Assembly (NCBI GenBank): GCA_016781115.1
Contig: JADDQX010000001.1
Coordinates: 1 to 42,036, forward strand
DNA from: Actinomycetota bacterium
GTDB taxonomy: Bacteria; Actinomycetota; CADDZG01; WHSQ01
Direction: 5' to 3'
Length of the DNA: 42,036 bases
Shown here: positions 7,216 through 16,492 of the stretch, in pieces
Layout of the letters: every line of letters starts with the position of its first letter
Position numbering within the stretch: position 1 is the stretch's first letter
Made by a program: the position numbers and the translations under genes
The notes under the pieces: generated by a model
Seen by the model: the letters and a program-made list of their open reading frames with translations, nothing else
Database searches by the model: none
What the model was told of the DNA's origin: nothing

Positions 7216-8337
7216 CTATCGATCCCCGAGGAGACCCATGCCGGCGGCCCAGGACGTCTCGTACTCGGTGGCGACCACCGCGTCGGCTTCGGGTGACACG
7301 ATCAATGGTTGATGCGTCTCGACCATCACAGCGACCTCGTCGGTCCGTTCCTTGGTCTTCGACGCCTCGATAGCCGCCGGTTGTGGCCCGTGGTGGATCC
7401 CTTGTGGGTGCAACGTGATGTAACCGACGTCGATCCCCGCGCGGCTGAAGAAATTCCCTTCGTGATAGAAGAGCACCTCATCCGCGTCGATGTTCGCGTG
7501 ATAGAAGGGCACCTTCAGAACCTGCGGATCCTCTTCGAGCGGTCGCGGAACGAACGAGCAGATCACGAAACCGTCGTTCTCCCACGTGCAATGGGCCGAC
7601 GGCGGCATGTGATAGCTCGGTGAGTAGACCGGGCGATGGTCGAGGATGTTCAGCTTCACGGGGGATACGTCACCCTGCCAGCCCACCACGTCGAGCGGGT
7701 GCCACGCGAAGAACAGCGACGTGAACTCGCCATCGCGCTTCACGCGGACCTCGAACTCTCCGGCCTCGTCATGAGGGTCTGGCTCCGGAACCTGCATCAC
7801 ACCAGGGTCGAAGTGTGCGTGCTTACCCATCAACCCGCGATCGGGGAGGCGGTACTCGCCCGTCCCTTCGATGACGAAGAAGAAGTTGTCGTCGCCCGTC
7901 GGAACAACGCGATGCGTCGTCCCCTTCGGGATGATCACGTAGTCGCCGGGCGCGAAATCGAGCGGCCCGTAGTCCGACTCGATCGTTCCGCTGCCGCGGT
8001 GGACGAAGTAACAAACGTCTCCATCAGCGTCGCGCAGGAAGTACGGCATCGGCTGGGTCCTGCGCGAGACGTACAACCGGACGTCCGCGTTGCCGGCGAT
8101 CAGCTGCCAGAACCCGTCCTCGTCCGTCCGATCATCGGGCTTCATCTCGTTGACGTTGATGGCGCGCGGCCGAAGCTTCCCTTCGATGCGGGTCCACGCC
8201 GTCGGGGGGTGGCTGCGATAGAGGTGCGAGGCGCGACCGAAGAAGGTCTCTCGCCCATGCTCCTCTTCGTACGTGCCTGGAGGAACGGCTACGTGGGCTT
8301 GCTTGGCAACGGTTCCCTTCGAATGAACGACATCCAT
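7216..8337 (-). CDS. hmgA: Homogentisate 1,2-dioxygenase
   Basis: 373 residues, cupin-fold Fe(II) ring-cleavage dioxygenase converting homogentisate to maleylacetoacetate. Diagnostic segments include FFFVIEGTGEYRLPDRGL, WHPLDVVGWQGD and the iron-binding HPQGIHHGP block, with His315 and His316. The protein is shorter than the proteobacterial or human enzyme (about 430-445) but typical of the compact actinobacterial form. A GAGGAG ribosome site precedes the ATG. It lies 15 bp after the HPP dioxygenase gene, in the same transcription unit. Confidence 0.93.
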   Translation of the reverse strand: MDVVHSKGTVAKQAHVAVPPGTYEEEHGRETFFGRASHLYRSHPPTAWTRIEGKLRPRAINVNEMKPDDRTDEDGFWQLIAGNADVRLYVSRRTQPMPYFLRDADGDVCYFVHRGSGTIESDYGPLDFAPGDYVIIPKGTTHRVVPTGDDNFFFVIEGTGEYRLPDRGLMGKHAHFDPGVMQVPEPDPHDEAGEFEVRVKRDGEFTSLFFAWHPLDVVGWQGDVSPVKLNILDHRPVYSPSYHMPPSAHCTWENDGFVICSFVPRPLEEDPQVLKVPFYHANIDADEVLFYHEGNFFSRAGIDVGYITLHPQGIHHGPQPAAIEASKTKERTDEVAVMVETHQPLIVSPEADAVVATEYETSWAAGMGLLGDR

Positions 8338-8352
8338 CGCAGGCTCCTCGCT

Positions 8353-9456
8353 CTACAGATTGCCGCGAGCGGCCTGCTCGCGTTCGATGGACTCGAACAG
8401 CGCCTTGAAGTTGCCGGCTCCGAACCCCTTGGCTCCGTGACGCTCGATGACCTCGAAGAAACACGTAGGGCGATCCTGCACGGGCTTCGTGAAGATCTGC
8501 AGCAGGTATCCGTCCTCGTCTTTATCGGCGAGGATCCCGTTCCGTTGCAGTGCATCGATCTTGTCGGTGATCTGCGGGACCCGCTGCTTGACGTCTTCGT
8601 AGTAGGTGCCCGGAACGCGCAGGAACTCGATCCCCGCCGTCCTCATCGCCTCCACTGTTCCTACGATGTCTTCCGTCGCCATGGCGATGTGCTGCACGCC
8701 CGGGGATCTGTAGTACTCGAGGTATTCCTCGATCTGAGACTTGCGCTTCCCCTCGGCAGGCTCGTTGATCGGCAACTTGATCTTCCCGTTCCCGTCCCAC
8801 ACGACCTTCGACATCAGAGCCGAGTACTCCGTGGAGATCTCCTCGTCCGAGAAATGGCGCAGCTCGGTGAATCCCATGATCCGTTCGTAGAAGCTCACCC
8901 ACTCATTCATCTTCCCGAGCTCGACGTTGCCCACGACGTGGTCGATGTGCTGGATCCCGAACCCGTCGCTGCCCTGGTCATCCAGCGGCTGGAACCCCGG
9001 GAAGAAAACACCGGAGTAATCCTGGCGGCTCACCAGCGAGTGGATCGTCTCTCCATAGGTGGCGATCGCAGCCTTCACCAGCTTCCCGTGTTCGTCCTCG
9101 AACACCTGAGGCTCGTGCACGCTGGTGGCGCCGCGCGAGAGCGCAACCCGATAAGCCTCTTCGGCGTCCGGTACGCGCAACGCCACGTCATGAACGCCGT
9201 CGCCATGCTCTTTGACGTGCTCGGCGATCGGGCTGTCGGGGCTGAGTGCGCCGGTGAAGACGAAGCGGACCTCGCCCTGCTGGACGAGCCAGGACACGCG
9301 ATCGCGCGTCCCCGTCTCGAGTCCCATGAAAGCGACGGGCGCGAAACCGAGCGCCTTGTAGTAGTGCGCGGCTTGCTTCGCGTTGCCTACGTAGAACTGC
9401 AGGTAGTCGATGCCGAGGATCGGGAAGGAGTCTTCGTTGTTGTTGAGCACGTCCAC
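8353..9456 (-). CDS. hpd: 4-hydroxyphenylpyruvate dioxygenase
   Basis: 367 residues, two-domain vicinal-oxygen-chelate fold. The iron facial triad is recognisable: His173 in IDHVVGNV, His256 in VQHIAMAT and Glu335 in CFFEVIER. The C-terminal GFGAGNFKALFESIE helix is the conserved gate of the active site. The enzyme converts 4-hydroxyphenylpyruvate to homogentisate. It sits 20 bp after the enoyl-CoA hydratase gene and directly before hmgA, so the window encodes consecutive steps of tyrosine degradation. The aminotransferase that feeds it is not here. Confidence 0.95.
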   Translation of the reverse strand: MDVLNNNEDSFPILGIDYLQFYVGNAKQAAHYYKALGFAPVAFMGLETGTRDRVSWLVQQGEVRFVFTGALSPDSPIAEHVKEHGDGVHDVALRVPDAEEAYRVALSRGATSVHEPQVFEDEHGKLVKAAIATYGETIHSLVSRQDYSGVFFPGFQPLDDQGSDGFGIQHIDHVVGNVELGKMNEWVSFYERIMGFTELRHFSDEEISTEYSALMSKVVWDGNGKIKLPINEPAEGKRKSQIEEYLEYYRSPGVQHIAMATEDIVGTVEAMRTAGIEFLRVPGTYYEDVKQRVPQITDKIDALQRNGILADKDEDGYLLQIFTKPVQDRPTCFFEVIERHGAKGFGAGNFKALFESIEREQAARGNL

Positions 9457-9476
9457 CTCCTTGTGGTCCTCGCAGC

Positions 9477-10262
9477 CTAACGGCCGCGAAACTCCGGCGA
9501 CCTCTTCCCGAAGAAAGCGCGGACTCCCTCCAGATGGTCCTCGGTGCGTCCAGCGGCGCTCTGCGCCTCGACCTCGGCCTCGAGCTGCTCATCGAGCGAT
9601 CGCGTCGGAGCCTCATTCGCCAGCCGCTTCGTGAGGGCGAACGCGGCGGTGGCCATCGTCGCGAGACGGGCCGCGAAAGACCGCCAGTGAGAGTCGAACT
9701 CCCCTGCGGGGACCACCTGCGAGAACAACCCCAGCTCCAATCCTCGCTGCGCGTCCACCGGGTGCCCGCTAGCGCCCAGCTCGAGGGCTCGGGCGGTGCC
9801 AACCATCTTCGTCAGGAACCAAAGAGCGCCGGAGTCCGGCACGAGACCCACCCGGATGAAAGCAAGGACCAACTTGGCGTGTTCAGACGCGATCCGGAAG
9901 TCACAGGCGAGAGCGAGGCTCGCGCCGGCGCCCGCTGCGACGCCATTGACCGCCGCGATGACGGGCTTCGGGGCAGACCGGATGGCGCGGATCAGTGGGT
10001 TGTACCGGTTCACCAGGGTGTCACCGAGGTTCGGCACCTCGCCGCGTTCGTACTGTTCGGACAGCGCTCCCAGATCCTCTCCCGATGAGAAGGCGCGACC
10101 GGCGCCCGTGATGACGATGCAGCGGATCTCGTCATCCGCCGCGGCCGCCTCGACCGCCGTCAGCAATGCCAGGCCCAGCTCGTCGTTGAACGCGTTCAGC
10201 ACTTCGGGGCGGTCGAGGGTGAGTATCGCAACGCCGCCCTCTGTTGATCTCATCAGCGTCAT
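9477..10262 (-). CDS. Enoyl-CoA hydratase/isomerase, PaaG-like
   Basis: 261-residue crotonase-fold protein. The oxyanion-hole segments are GRAFSSGEDL near residue 55 and AAVNGVAAGAGASLALACD near 103. At the catalytic position it has VPDSG with Asp143 and lacks the paired glutamates of a standard hydratase. An Asp at this place is typical of PaaG (1,2-epoxyphenylacetyl-CoA isomerase) and related isomerases. The gene is between the sensor kinase and hpd on the same strand with short gaps (30 and 20 bp), so it may be co-expressed with tyrosine catabolism. The exact substrate cannot be assigned, and no other paa genes are in the window. Confidence 0.85.
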   Translation of the reverse strand: MTLMRSTEGGVAILTLDRPEVLNAFNDELGLALLTAVEAAAADDEIRCIVITGAGRAFSSGEDLGALSEQYERGEVPNLGDTLVNRYNPLIRAIRSAPKPVIAAVNGVAAGAGASLALACDFRIASEHAKLVLAFIRVGLVPDSGALWFLTKMVGTARALELGASGHPVDAQRGLELGLFSQVVPAGEFDSHWRSFAARLATMATAAFALTKRLANEAPTRSLDEQLEAEVEAQSAAGRTEDHLEGVRAFFGKRSPEFRGR

Positions 10263-10292
10263 GCGGTGGAGGGTAGCGCGAACTTCGGCCGA

Positions 10293-11930
10293 CTAGCCCG
10301 CCGGTGGGGGAGACGCCGGCGCGTGCGACGACGGTGCGAGCAGTGGCTCTTCCTGATCGCGCGTTCTCTTCGGAAGGTGCACCGTGAACGTCGTTCCCGC
10401 CCCCTCCCCGCTATCCACCTCGATCTCGCCATTGTGCGCCTCAACGAGGCTTTTCACGATGTAAAGGCCGAGCCCGAAACCACCCTTGCCTCTGGTGTTC
10501 GATTGATCCACCTGGCGGAAGCGGTCGAAGATGCTGTTCAACTGCTCGCGGGTGATCCCCCGTCCCTGATCTCGCACCGCGATCAACGTCTCGGTCTGCG
10601 TCTCGTGCAGGAAGACCTCGATCGTCCCTTCGTCGGAGTACTTCAGCGCGTTCTCGATGAGGTTGGAGAGGATCTGTTGGAGCGCGCCGAGGTCGCCCCA
10701 CACCCGCGGGACGGGCGGGTCGGTCGTGAGGGTCACCTCTCTCGCGGGATGGCTATGGCTGAGGTCGTTGATGATGACCTCGGCGGCTGAACGAAGGTCC
10801 ACGAGCTCCCGGCGCAGCTTCGGCATGCCCGACTCGATGTGGGCAGTGGTCAGGATGTCCTCAACGAGCCGTAGCAAGCGTTGACCCTGCCGCTCGATCA
10901 TGTCGATGAAGGTTGCCTGCTGTTCGGGCGACATCCTGCTGGCGCGTTTCGACAACGTCGTGGCAGAGCCGATGATCGCCGTCAGCGGTGTCTTCAGCTC
11001 GTGCGACACCGTCGCTACGAAGTCGCTCTTCAGACGGTCCAGTTCCTCAAGCCTCTGGATCGTCTCTCGTTCCTGCTCGAGCAGACTGGCATTGGCGACA
11101 GCGATGGCGGCATGCTCGGCGAACGATCCGAGCGCCTCCAGATCATGCTGCGTGAACTCGCGCTTCCCCTCGGTTTCGTTGAGGTTCAAGATCCCCAGAA
11201 GCTCGTCACGGCGCATCAGGGGGACACACACCGATGAGCGGATGCCTCGGTCGGGGTGCGCTTTGTCCGCGAGCCCAGGTTCTACCTCATCCCCCCTGAT
11301 CAACATCGGCCGACGCCGGGCCGCGACGGTTCCGGCGATGCCTTCTCCGATCCGCGTCGTGCCTCCACGAACAGGCTCCGCACCCGGGCCGCTATAGCTC
11401 ACCACCTTCAGGTGCCTGCCGCCCTCTTCCACCAGCATGAGCGATCCCTCTGTACCTCCCAGCAGCTCGAGGGCGGAGGAGAGGATCATGTCGAGGACGT
11501 CTTCGAGGCAAAGGGCCTCGTTCACGGCCTTGCCCGCCTCCGACAGCCTCGAGATCTCCGCCAGCCGGTTCGATAAAGCCGCCGACAGAACCCGCTCCTC
11601 GAACAACAGCTTCGTCAGCGCCCGCAGACTCCTCTCCTTCTCGACGACGTAGACGAGGAAAGCCAAAGCAAGGCCGCCGAAGAGCACAGCGGTGATCCAT
11701 GAGGTGAGGTCGTCGAACACGCGGAGCTGGTCCGGGATGAGGTCGTCGCCCAGGTATAGCAACGCGATCGCGGCCGTGACGGCCACAACGAGGAACAGAG
11801 AAGTCGACCACAGCTGGGTTCGCCTCTTGTCGACATCCGACAGCGTGAGCGGCTGTCTCTTCACGCGGGCCGCCGCGGTGGACGCGGCATGGATCTGCGC
11901 GGTGGGCGTTAGCTCCTGTTGGTCGGCCAT
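10293..11930 (-). CDS. Membrane-bound GAF-domain sensor histidine kinase
   Basis: 545 residues. Two transmembrane helices (about 41-60 and 78-97) with a short outside loop are followed by a coiled-coil region (about 98-135), a GAF domain (about 137-282), a HisKA dimerisation domain with the phospho-acceptor His310 in FVATVSHELKTPL, and an ATPase domain with N-box IENALKYS (about 425), G1 DQGRGI and G2 GFGLGLYIVK. The frame is open for 86 codons further upstream but overlaps purF there, so ATG 11930 is chosen, leaving a 22-bp overlap with the end of purF. No response regulator gene is adjacent. The protein is probably an orphan kinase; its signal is unknown. Confidence 0.9.
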   Translation of the reverse strand: MADQQELTPTAQIHAASTAAARVKRQPLTLSDVDKRRTQLWSTSLFLVVAVTAAIALLYLGDDLIPDQLRVFDDLTSWITAVLFGGLALAFLVYVVEKERSLRALTKLLFEERVLSAALSNRLAEISRLSEAGKAVNEALCLEDVLDMILSSALELLGGTEGSLMLVEEGGRHLKVVSYSGPGAEPVRGGTTRIGEGIAGTVAARRRPMLIRGDEVEPGLADKAHPDRGIRSSVCVPLMRRDELLGILNLNETEGKREFTQHDLEALGSFAEHAAIAVANASLLEQERETIQRLEELDRLKSDFVATVSHELKTPLTAIIGSATTLSKRASRMSPEQQATFIDMIERQGQRLLRLVEDILTTAHIESGMPKLRRELVDLRSAAEVIINDLSHSHPAREVTLTTDPPVPRVWGDLGALQQILSNLIENALKYSDEGTIEVFLHETQTETLIAVRDQGRGITREQLNSIFDRFRQVDQSNTRGKGGFGLGLYIVKSLVEAHNGEIEVDSGEGAGTTFTVHLPKRTRDQEEPLLAPSSHAPASPPPAG

Positions 11931-13369
11931 GCCTGAGCCTGATGCTCGGGGCTCTCCAGAACGTGCTTGTCCCGAAGGTCGTGCTCCGGGATCGGGATCG
12001 GGTATCGCGACGAGAAGCAGGCGGTGCAGAAGTCTTCCTTGGGAACCTGCGTTGCCTCCAGCATCCCTTCCGTAGACAGGTACGCGAGCGAGTCCGCTCC
12101 GATGTGCGCGCAGATCTCTTCGATCTCCATGCGCGATCCGATCAACTCGTCCTGGTCCGGCATGTCGATGCCATAGAAGCAAGGCCATTTGATAGGCGGC
12201 GACGAGATCCGCATGTGGACCTCTCTGGCGCCCGCATCCCTCAACATCGCCACGATCTGCCGGGTCGTGTTCCCGCGCACGATCGAATCATCGATGACGA
12301 CGACGCGCCGGCCTTCGATGACCTCCCTAACAGGGTTCAGCTTCATGCGGATCCCCTGTTCGCGCATCGACTGGGTCGGCTGGATGAAGGTGCGGCCGAC
12401 ATAGCGGTTCTTCACGAAGCCGTCGCCATACGGGATCGTGGATCCTTGGGCGAAACCTTGAGCCGCCGGGACGCCGCTGTCCGGCACCGGCATCACCAGC
12501 TCCGCTACGACCGGCGCCTCGCGCGCCAAGCGTTGACCCATCCGGTAGCGGGTCGCGTAGACGTTGTGACCCATCAGGGTCGAGTCGGGACGAGCGAAGT
12601 AAACGTGCTCGAAGACGCACGCCGCCGGCCTCGGCCGCGCCAAGCTCTCGCTGGTGAGGCCGTTCGCATCGATCGTCACCATCTCGCCGGGCTCCACGTC
12701 GCGGATGAAGCGGGCGCCCAGCAGATCCAGGGCACAGGTCTCGGACGCGAGGACCCACCCGCCACCGGGCAGGCGTCCGATGCTCAGCGGCCTGAACCCA
12801 TGCGGATCACGCGCGCCGAACAGCCGCTCCTCGTTCATCATCGTGAACGAATAGGCACCGGACAGCTTCGGCAACACCTTGAGGATCGCCTCGCGCATGT
12901 CACCTTCGTTAGCTCGGGCGATGTGGGCCGCCACCAGGTCGGTATCAGAGCTCGAGTTCAACCGGGCTCCCGCGGGCGTCGGGTCCCCTCCTGCTGCGGC
13001 GAGCGTCCCCGCGAGCTGAACGGAGTTCACGAGGTTCCCGTTGTGGGCGACTGCGATCTGCCCGGCGGGAGAGGTCTTGAAGGTGGGCTGCGCGTTGTCC
13101 CACGACGACGACCCGGTCGTCGAATAGCGGGTGTGGCCGATCGACACGAACCCTCGCAGGCTCTGCAGCACCGTCTCGTCGAAGGCCTGCGCGACCAGAC
13201 CGAGTTCCTTGTAGACCAGGATCGTCTGGCCGTCGGATATGGCGATACCCGCAGATTCCTGTCCGCGGTGCTGGAGCGCGTAGAGCCCGTAGTAGGTCAG
13301 CCTGGCGACGTCCTCACCGGGCGCGTAGATGCCGACGACGCCACAGGCGTCTCTCGCCTCTCCTGCCAT
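11909..13369 (-). CDS. purF: Amidophosphoribosyltransferase
   Basis: 486 residues, first committed enzyme of purine synthesis (PRPP plus glutamine to phosphoribosylamine). The glutaminase nucleophile is Cys9, in RDACGVVGIY, exposed after removal of an eight-residue propeptide. The PRPP loop VVVIDDSIVRGNTT is present. Cysteines in AACVFEHV, WPCFYGID and FCTACF match the four ligands of the structural 4Fe-4S cluster of the Bacillus-type enzyme, so this is the iron-sulfur, propeptide-processed form. The start overlaps the purL stop (TGATG). The end overlaps the kinase start. Confidence 0.97.
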   Translation of the reverse strand: MAGEARDACGVVGIYAPGEDVARLTYYGLYALQHRGQESAGIAISDGQTILVYKELGLVAQAFDETVLQSLRGFVSIGHTRYSTTGSSSWDNAQPTFKTSPAGQIAVAHNGNLVNSVQLAGTLAAAGGDPTPAGARLNSSSDTDLVAAHIARANEGDMREAILKVLPKLSGAYSFTMMNEERLFGARDPHGFRPLSIGRLPGGGWVLASETCALDLLGARFIRDVEPGEMVTIDANGLTSESLARPRPAACVFEHVYFARPDSTLMGHNVYATRYRMGQRLAREAPVVAELVMPVPDSGVPAAQGFAQGSTIPYGDGFVKNRYVGRTFIQPTQSMREQGIRMKLNPVREVIEGRRVVVIDDSIVRGNTTRQIVAMLRDAGAREVHMRISSPPIKWPCFYGIDMPDQDELIGSRMEIEEICAHIGADSLAYLSTEGMLEATQVPKEDFCTACFSSRYPIPIPEHDLRDKHVLESPEHQAQAWPTNRS

Positions 13370-15567
13370 CAGCTCATGCTAGCGGCTAACGCCCGCCGGA
13401 ACGCTCCTTCGAACACATCTTGCGCAACGTCGAACCCCACCCCGAATGTTCCGAAGTCCAGCCGATCCGGTGCAACCGATCCCGCGATCTCAAGAGGCAC
13501 CCCATAGTCATCGGCAAGTTTGCGCACGGCCTCGACCCCCTGGGCGGGGAAGGAAACGATCGCTCGAGAAGGAGACTCCGAGAACAAGAAGCGATGCCGC
13601 TCGTCTTGCTCGAAAGCGACCTGAAACCCCAGACCGCCGGCGAGCGCCGACTCCGCCAGTCCGATGGCGATCCCGCCCCCAGCGCAGTCATGGGCAGATG
13701 AGAACGAGGTTCGGGCGGCCCCCTCGATCAAGAACCGATGCAGCGCTGATTCGGCGGAGAGGTCCAGACGCGGCGGCCGTCCCGCGACGACGCCGTTGAC
13801 CGTCTTCGCGTACTCACTGCCGCCGAAGTCGGCGGGATCCGTATCTCCCACGATCGCTATGACGTCTCCGGGGGAACGGAACGCCAGCCCGACCGAGCGA
13901 CGAGCGTCCGGTAGCGAACCCAGCATCCCGATCACCGGCGTGGGATAGATCGCGCGGCCGTTCGTCTCGTTGTAGAACGAGACGTTCCCACCCGTCACCG
14001 GGGTGCCGAGCGCGCGGCACGCATCTCCGATCCCGCGGACCACCTCTGCGAACTGCCACATCACATCGGGCTTCTCCGGGTTGCCGAAGTTCAGGCAGTT
14101 GGTTATAGCCAGTGGGCGCCCGCCGGCGGCTGCAACGTTGCGCGCCGCCTCGGCTACCGCCAGCCGCGCGCCTTCGTAGGGATCGAGGTAGCAGTAACGG
14201 CCGGGACCATCCACCGAGATCACCGCGGCGGTGTCTTGCCCCGGGAGCCGGATCACCGCAGCGTCCCCGCCCGGTCCCTGCACCGTCCCCAGGAAGATCA
14301 TGTGGTCGTACTGCTCCCACACCCATCTCTTCGACCCGATCGCCGGTGAGCCCAGGAGCTGCAAGAACGCGGCCTCGAGATCGCTGGGCGGTTCGGCGCC
14401 CATAGGAGCGCCCTGCAGCTCGTCCAGCCACGCCGGTCGCTCGAGACCGCGGTTGTAGACAGGGCCCTCCTCCGCCAACGCGTCGGCGGGAACGTCCGCG
14501 AGCACCCCGTTCTCGTGGATCACCTCTACGCGTCCGGTCTTGGTGACCTCGCCCACCACGTTCGCCTGCAGCTCCCACTTGCGGCAGATGGCGAGGACCG
14601 CCTCCACATTCGCCGGATCGACGACCGCCAGCATCCGTTCCTGCGACTCCGAGATCATGATCTCGAACGGCTCCATGTCCGCCTCGCGCAAGTGAACCTT
14701 CGAGATGTCGAGCTGCATCCCGGTCCCGGCCTTCGCGGCCATCTCCGAGGTGGGGCAAGAGATGCCTCCGGCGCCGAGGTCCTGGAACCCGACCAGTAGC
14801 CCGGAACGAGCGAGCTCGAGACATGCCTCGATCAACAACCTCTCGGTGAATGGGTCTCCGACCTGAACCGAGGGTCGCTTCTCGCTCGAGGCATCGTCGA
14901 ACTCAGCCGAAGCGAGCACGCTGGCACCGCCGATCCCGTCGCGCCCCGTGGAAGAACCGATGAGGATGACCGCGTTGCCCTCGCCCTCGGCCCGCCCATG
15001 CATCAGGCGGTTCTCGACCAGGCCGAGGCACGCGACGTTCACGAGCGGGTTCTCCGCGTAGCAGTCCTCGAACACGACCTCGCCTCCCACCGTTGGGACG
15101 CCGATCGAGTTGCCGTAGTTGGAGATCCCGTGCACCACGCCCTCGACGAGATAGGCGGTGCGGGGGTCGTCGAGGGGGCCGAACCGAAGCGGATCCATCA
15201 GCGCTATAGGACGAGCGCCCATCGAGAGGATGTCGCGGACGATACCGCCGACACCGGTCGCAGCACCGTTGAAGGGCTCGACGAACGAGGGGTGGTTGTG
15301 AGACTCGATCTTCCAGGCCACCGACACACCCGGCGCGAGCTCGACGATCCCCGCGCCCTCGCCGGGTCCCACCAGGATGTAAGGCGCTTCTGACGGCAGG
15401 CCCCGGAGGTGGATCCGGCTGGACTTGTAGGAGCAGTGCTCGCTCCACATGACCGAGAACATCGCAAGCTCGGTGTACGAAGGATCGCGACCCAGACGTG
15501 TCTTGATCGCATCTAGCTCGTCGTCGGTGAGACCGAGATCCCGGTGAAGGGTCGCGGGAGAGATCAA
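13369..15567 (-). CDS. purL: Phosphoribosylformylglycinamidine synthase, large subunit (small PurL type)
   Basis: 732 residues, FGAM synthase subunit of the PurLQS complex. Clear blocks are MFSVMWSEHCSYKSSR, KIESHNHPSFVEPFNGAATG, the nucleotide-site repeat QDLGAGGISCPTSEMA, TNCLNFGNPEKP and AHDCAGGGIAIGLAES. The frame is open up to 15972, but homologs begin near the TTG at 15567, which overlaps the purQ stop as TTGA. TTG is therefore the likely start, translated by coupling. The length (about 740 in homologs) fits the small type that needs separate PurQ and PurS. Confidence 0.95.
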   Translation of the reverse strand: MISPATLHRDLGLTDDELDAIKTRLGRDPSYTELAMFSVMWSEHCSYKSSRIHLRGLPSEAPYILVGPGEGAGIVELAPGVSVAWKIESHNHPSFVEPFNGAATGVGGIVRDILSMGARPIALMDPLRFGPLDDPRTAYLVEGVVHGISNYGNSIGVPTVGGEVVFEDCYAENPLVNVACLGLVENRLMHGRAEGEGNAVILIGSSTGRDGIGGASVLASAEFDDASSEKRPSVQVGDPFTERLLIEACLELARSGLLVGFQDLGAGGISCPTSEMAAKAGTGMQLDISKVHLREADMEPFEIMISESQERMLAVVDPANVEAVLAICRKWELQANVVGEVTKTGRVEVIHENGVLADVPADALAEEGPVYNRGLERPAWLDELQGAPMGAEPPSDLEAAFLQLLGSPAIGSKRWVWEQYDHMIFLGTVQGPGGDAAVIRLPGQDTAAVISVDGPGRYCYLDPYEGARLAVAEAARNVAAAGGRPLAITNCLNFGNPEKPDVMWQFAEVVRGIGDACRALGTPVTGGNVSFYNETNGRAIYPTPVIGMLGSLPDARRSVGLAFRSPGDVIAIVGDTDPADFGGSEYAKTVNGVVAGRPPRLDLSAESALHRFLIEGAARTSFSSAHDCAGGGIAIGLAESALAGGLGFQVAFEQDERHRFLFSESPSRAIVSFPAQGVEAVRKLADDYGVPLEIAGSVAPDRLDFGTFGVGFDVAQDVFEGAFRRALAASMS

Positions 15568-16250
15568 CCGGCGACCCCGGCGCGATCGGTGACGTGGTCT
15601 AACAACGACCCCAGCAGCACGATCCCGTCGTCGGACCCCAGGAGCTGCTCGCAAGCCCGCTCTGGGTGCGGCATCAGACCGAAGACGTTCCGGCTCTCGT
15701 TGCAGATCCCTGCTACGTCGTCGACAGATCCGTTCGGGTTGTCGACGTAGCGGAGAACGATCTGGTTGTTCTCGCGCAGGCGGTCGACGACCGCGGGTTC
15801 GGCGTACCAGTTCCCCTCGAAGTGGTTGATCGGGATCCGAAGCACCTGCCCCTGTTCGGCGCGCGACGTAAACGCGGTGTCGTTGTTGTCTACTCGTAGG
15901 TCCACCCAGCGGCACAGGAACTTCAGCCCGTTGTTCTTCCGCAGAGCGCCGGGAAGCATCCCGGCCTCGCACAGGATCTGGAACCCGTTGCAGATCCCCA
16001 AGACGAGGCCGCCCCGCAGCGCGTGGTCGCGGACACGGTCCATCACCGGCGAGAAGCGAGCAAGTGCGCCGGTGCGCAGATAGTCACCGTGGGCGAAGCC
16101 GCCGGGGAGCACCACCAGGTCGACCTCCGGCAACGACGTCCCCGCGTGCCAGATCATCTCCACCTCGGCGCCCAGCGCGGAGAATGCAACCCGCGCGTCC
16201 AGCTCGCAGTTCGACCCTGGAAACACGATGACGCCGACGCGGGCCGTCAT
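15564..16250 (-). CDS. purQ: Phosphoribosylformylglycinamidine synthase, glutaminase subunit
   Basis: 228 residues, class I glutamine amidotransferase that supplies ammonia to PurL. The nucleophile Cys87 is in VLGICNGFQIL and the catalytic His-Glu pair is in GLMPHPERA near residue 196. The N-terminus VGVIVFPGSNCELD is typical. The ATG overlaps the purS stop (ATGA) and its own stop overlaps the purL start (TTGA), so purS, purQ and purL are translated in series. Confidence 0.97.
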   Translation of the reverse strand: MTARVGVIVFPGSNCELDARVAFSALGAEVEMIWHAGTSLPEVDLVVLPGGFAHGDYLRTGALARFSPVMDRVRDHALRGGLVLGICNGFQILCEAGMLPGALRKNNGLKFLCRWVDLRVDNNDTAFTSRAEQGQVLRIPINHFEGNWYAEPAVVDRLRENNQIVLRYVDNPNGSVDDVAGICNESRNVFGLMPHPERACEQLLGSDDGIVLLGSLLDHVTDRAGVAG

Positions 16251-16492
16251 CCGATGCTCACCTCGTATGACTCGATCACCGGGTTCGCGAGGAGCCGCTC
16301 ACACATCTCCTCGACCTTCGTACGCGCATCGTCCACGCTGTCCGCGTCCACCTGAAGCTGGATCCTCTTGCCCACCCGGACCTCGCGCACACCCGGATAA
16401 CCGAGCACGGGGAGAGCGCGTTCGATCGTTTGTCCTTGAGGATCGGAGATCCCCGGCTTCAACATCACGTCGACCTGAGCTAGGTAGGACAT
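16247..16492 (-). CDS. purS: Phosphoribosylformylglycinamidine synthase, PurS subunit
   Basis: 81 residues, beginning MSYLAQVDVMLKPGISDPQG and continuing with the typical ALPVLGYPGVREVRVGK block. PurS bridges PurL and PurQ. The longer open frame around it is not used. The ATG at 16492 is preceded by a G-rich ribosome site (GGGGG) and lies 13 bp inside the end of the upstream membrane-protein gene. Confidence 0.96.
   Translation of the reverse strand: MSYLAQVDVMLKPGISDPQGQTIERALPVLGYPGVREVRVGKRIQLQVDADSVDDARTKVEEMCERLLANPVIESYEVSIG

Noticed and set aside
7636..9480. 614-codon open frame on the plus strand
   Set aside because: It lies antisense to hmgA and hpd, both clearly recognised enzymes. 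The translation has no domain and an Arg/Leu/Val/His-rich composition typical of a high-GC shadow frame.
11942..13507. 521-codon plus-strand frame opposite purF
   Set aside because: Shadow of purF; very Arg-, Asp- and His-rich with no recognisable motif.
15568..15972. Longer N-terminus for PurL
   Set aside because: The extra 135 codons lie inside purQ in another frame and have no similarity to PurL. The TTG at 15567 fits the family length and the TTGA overlap.
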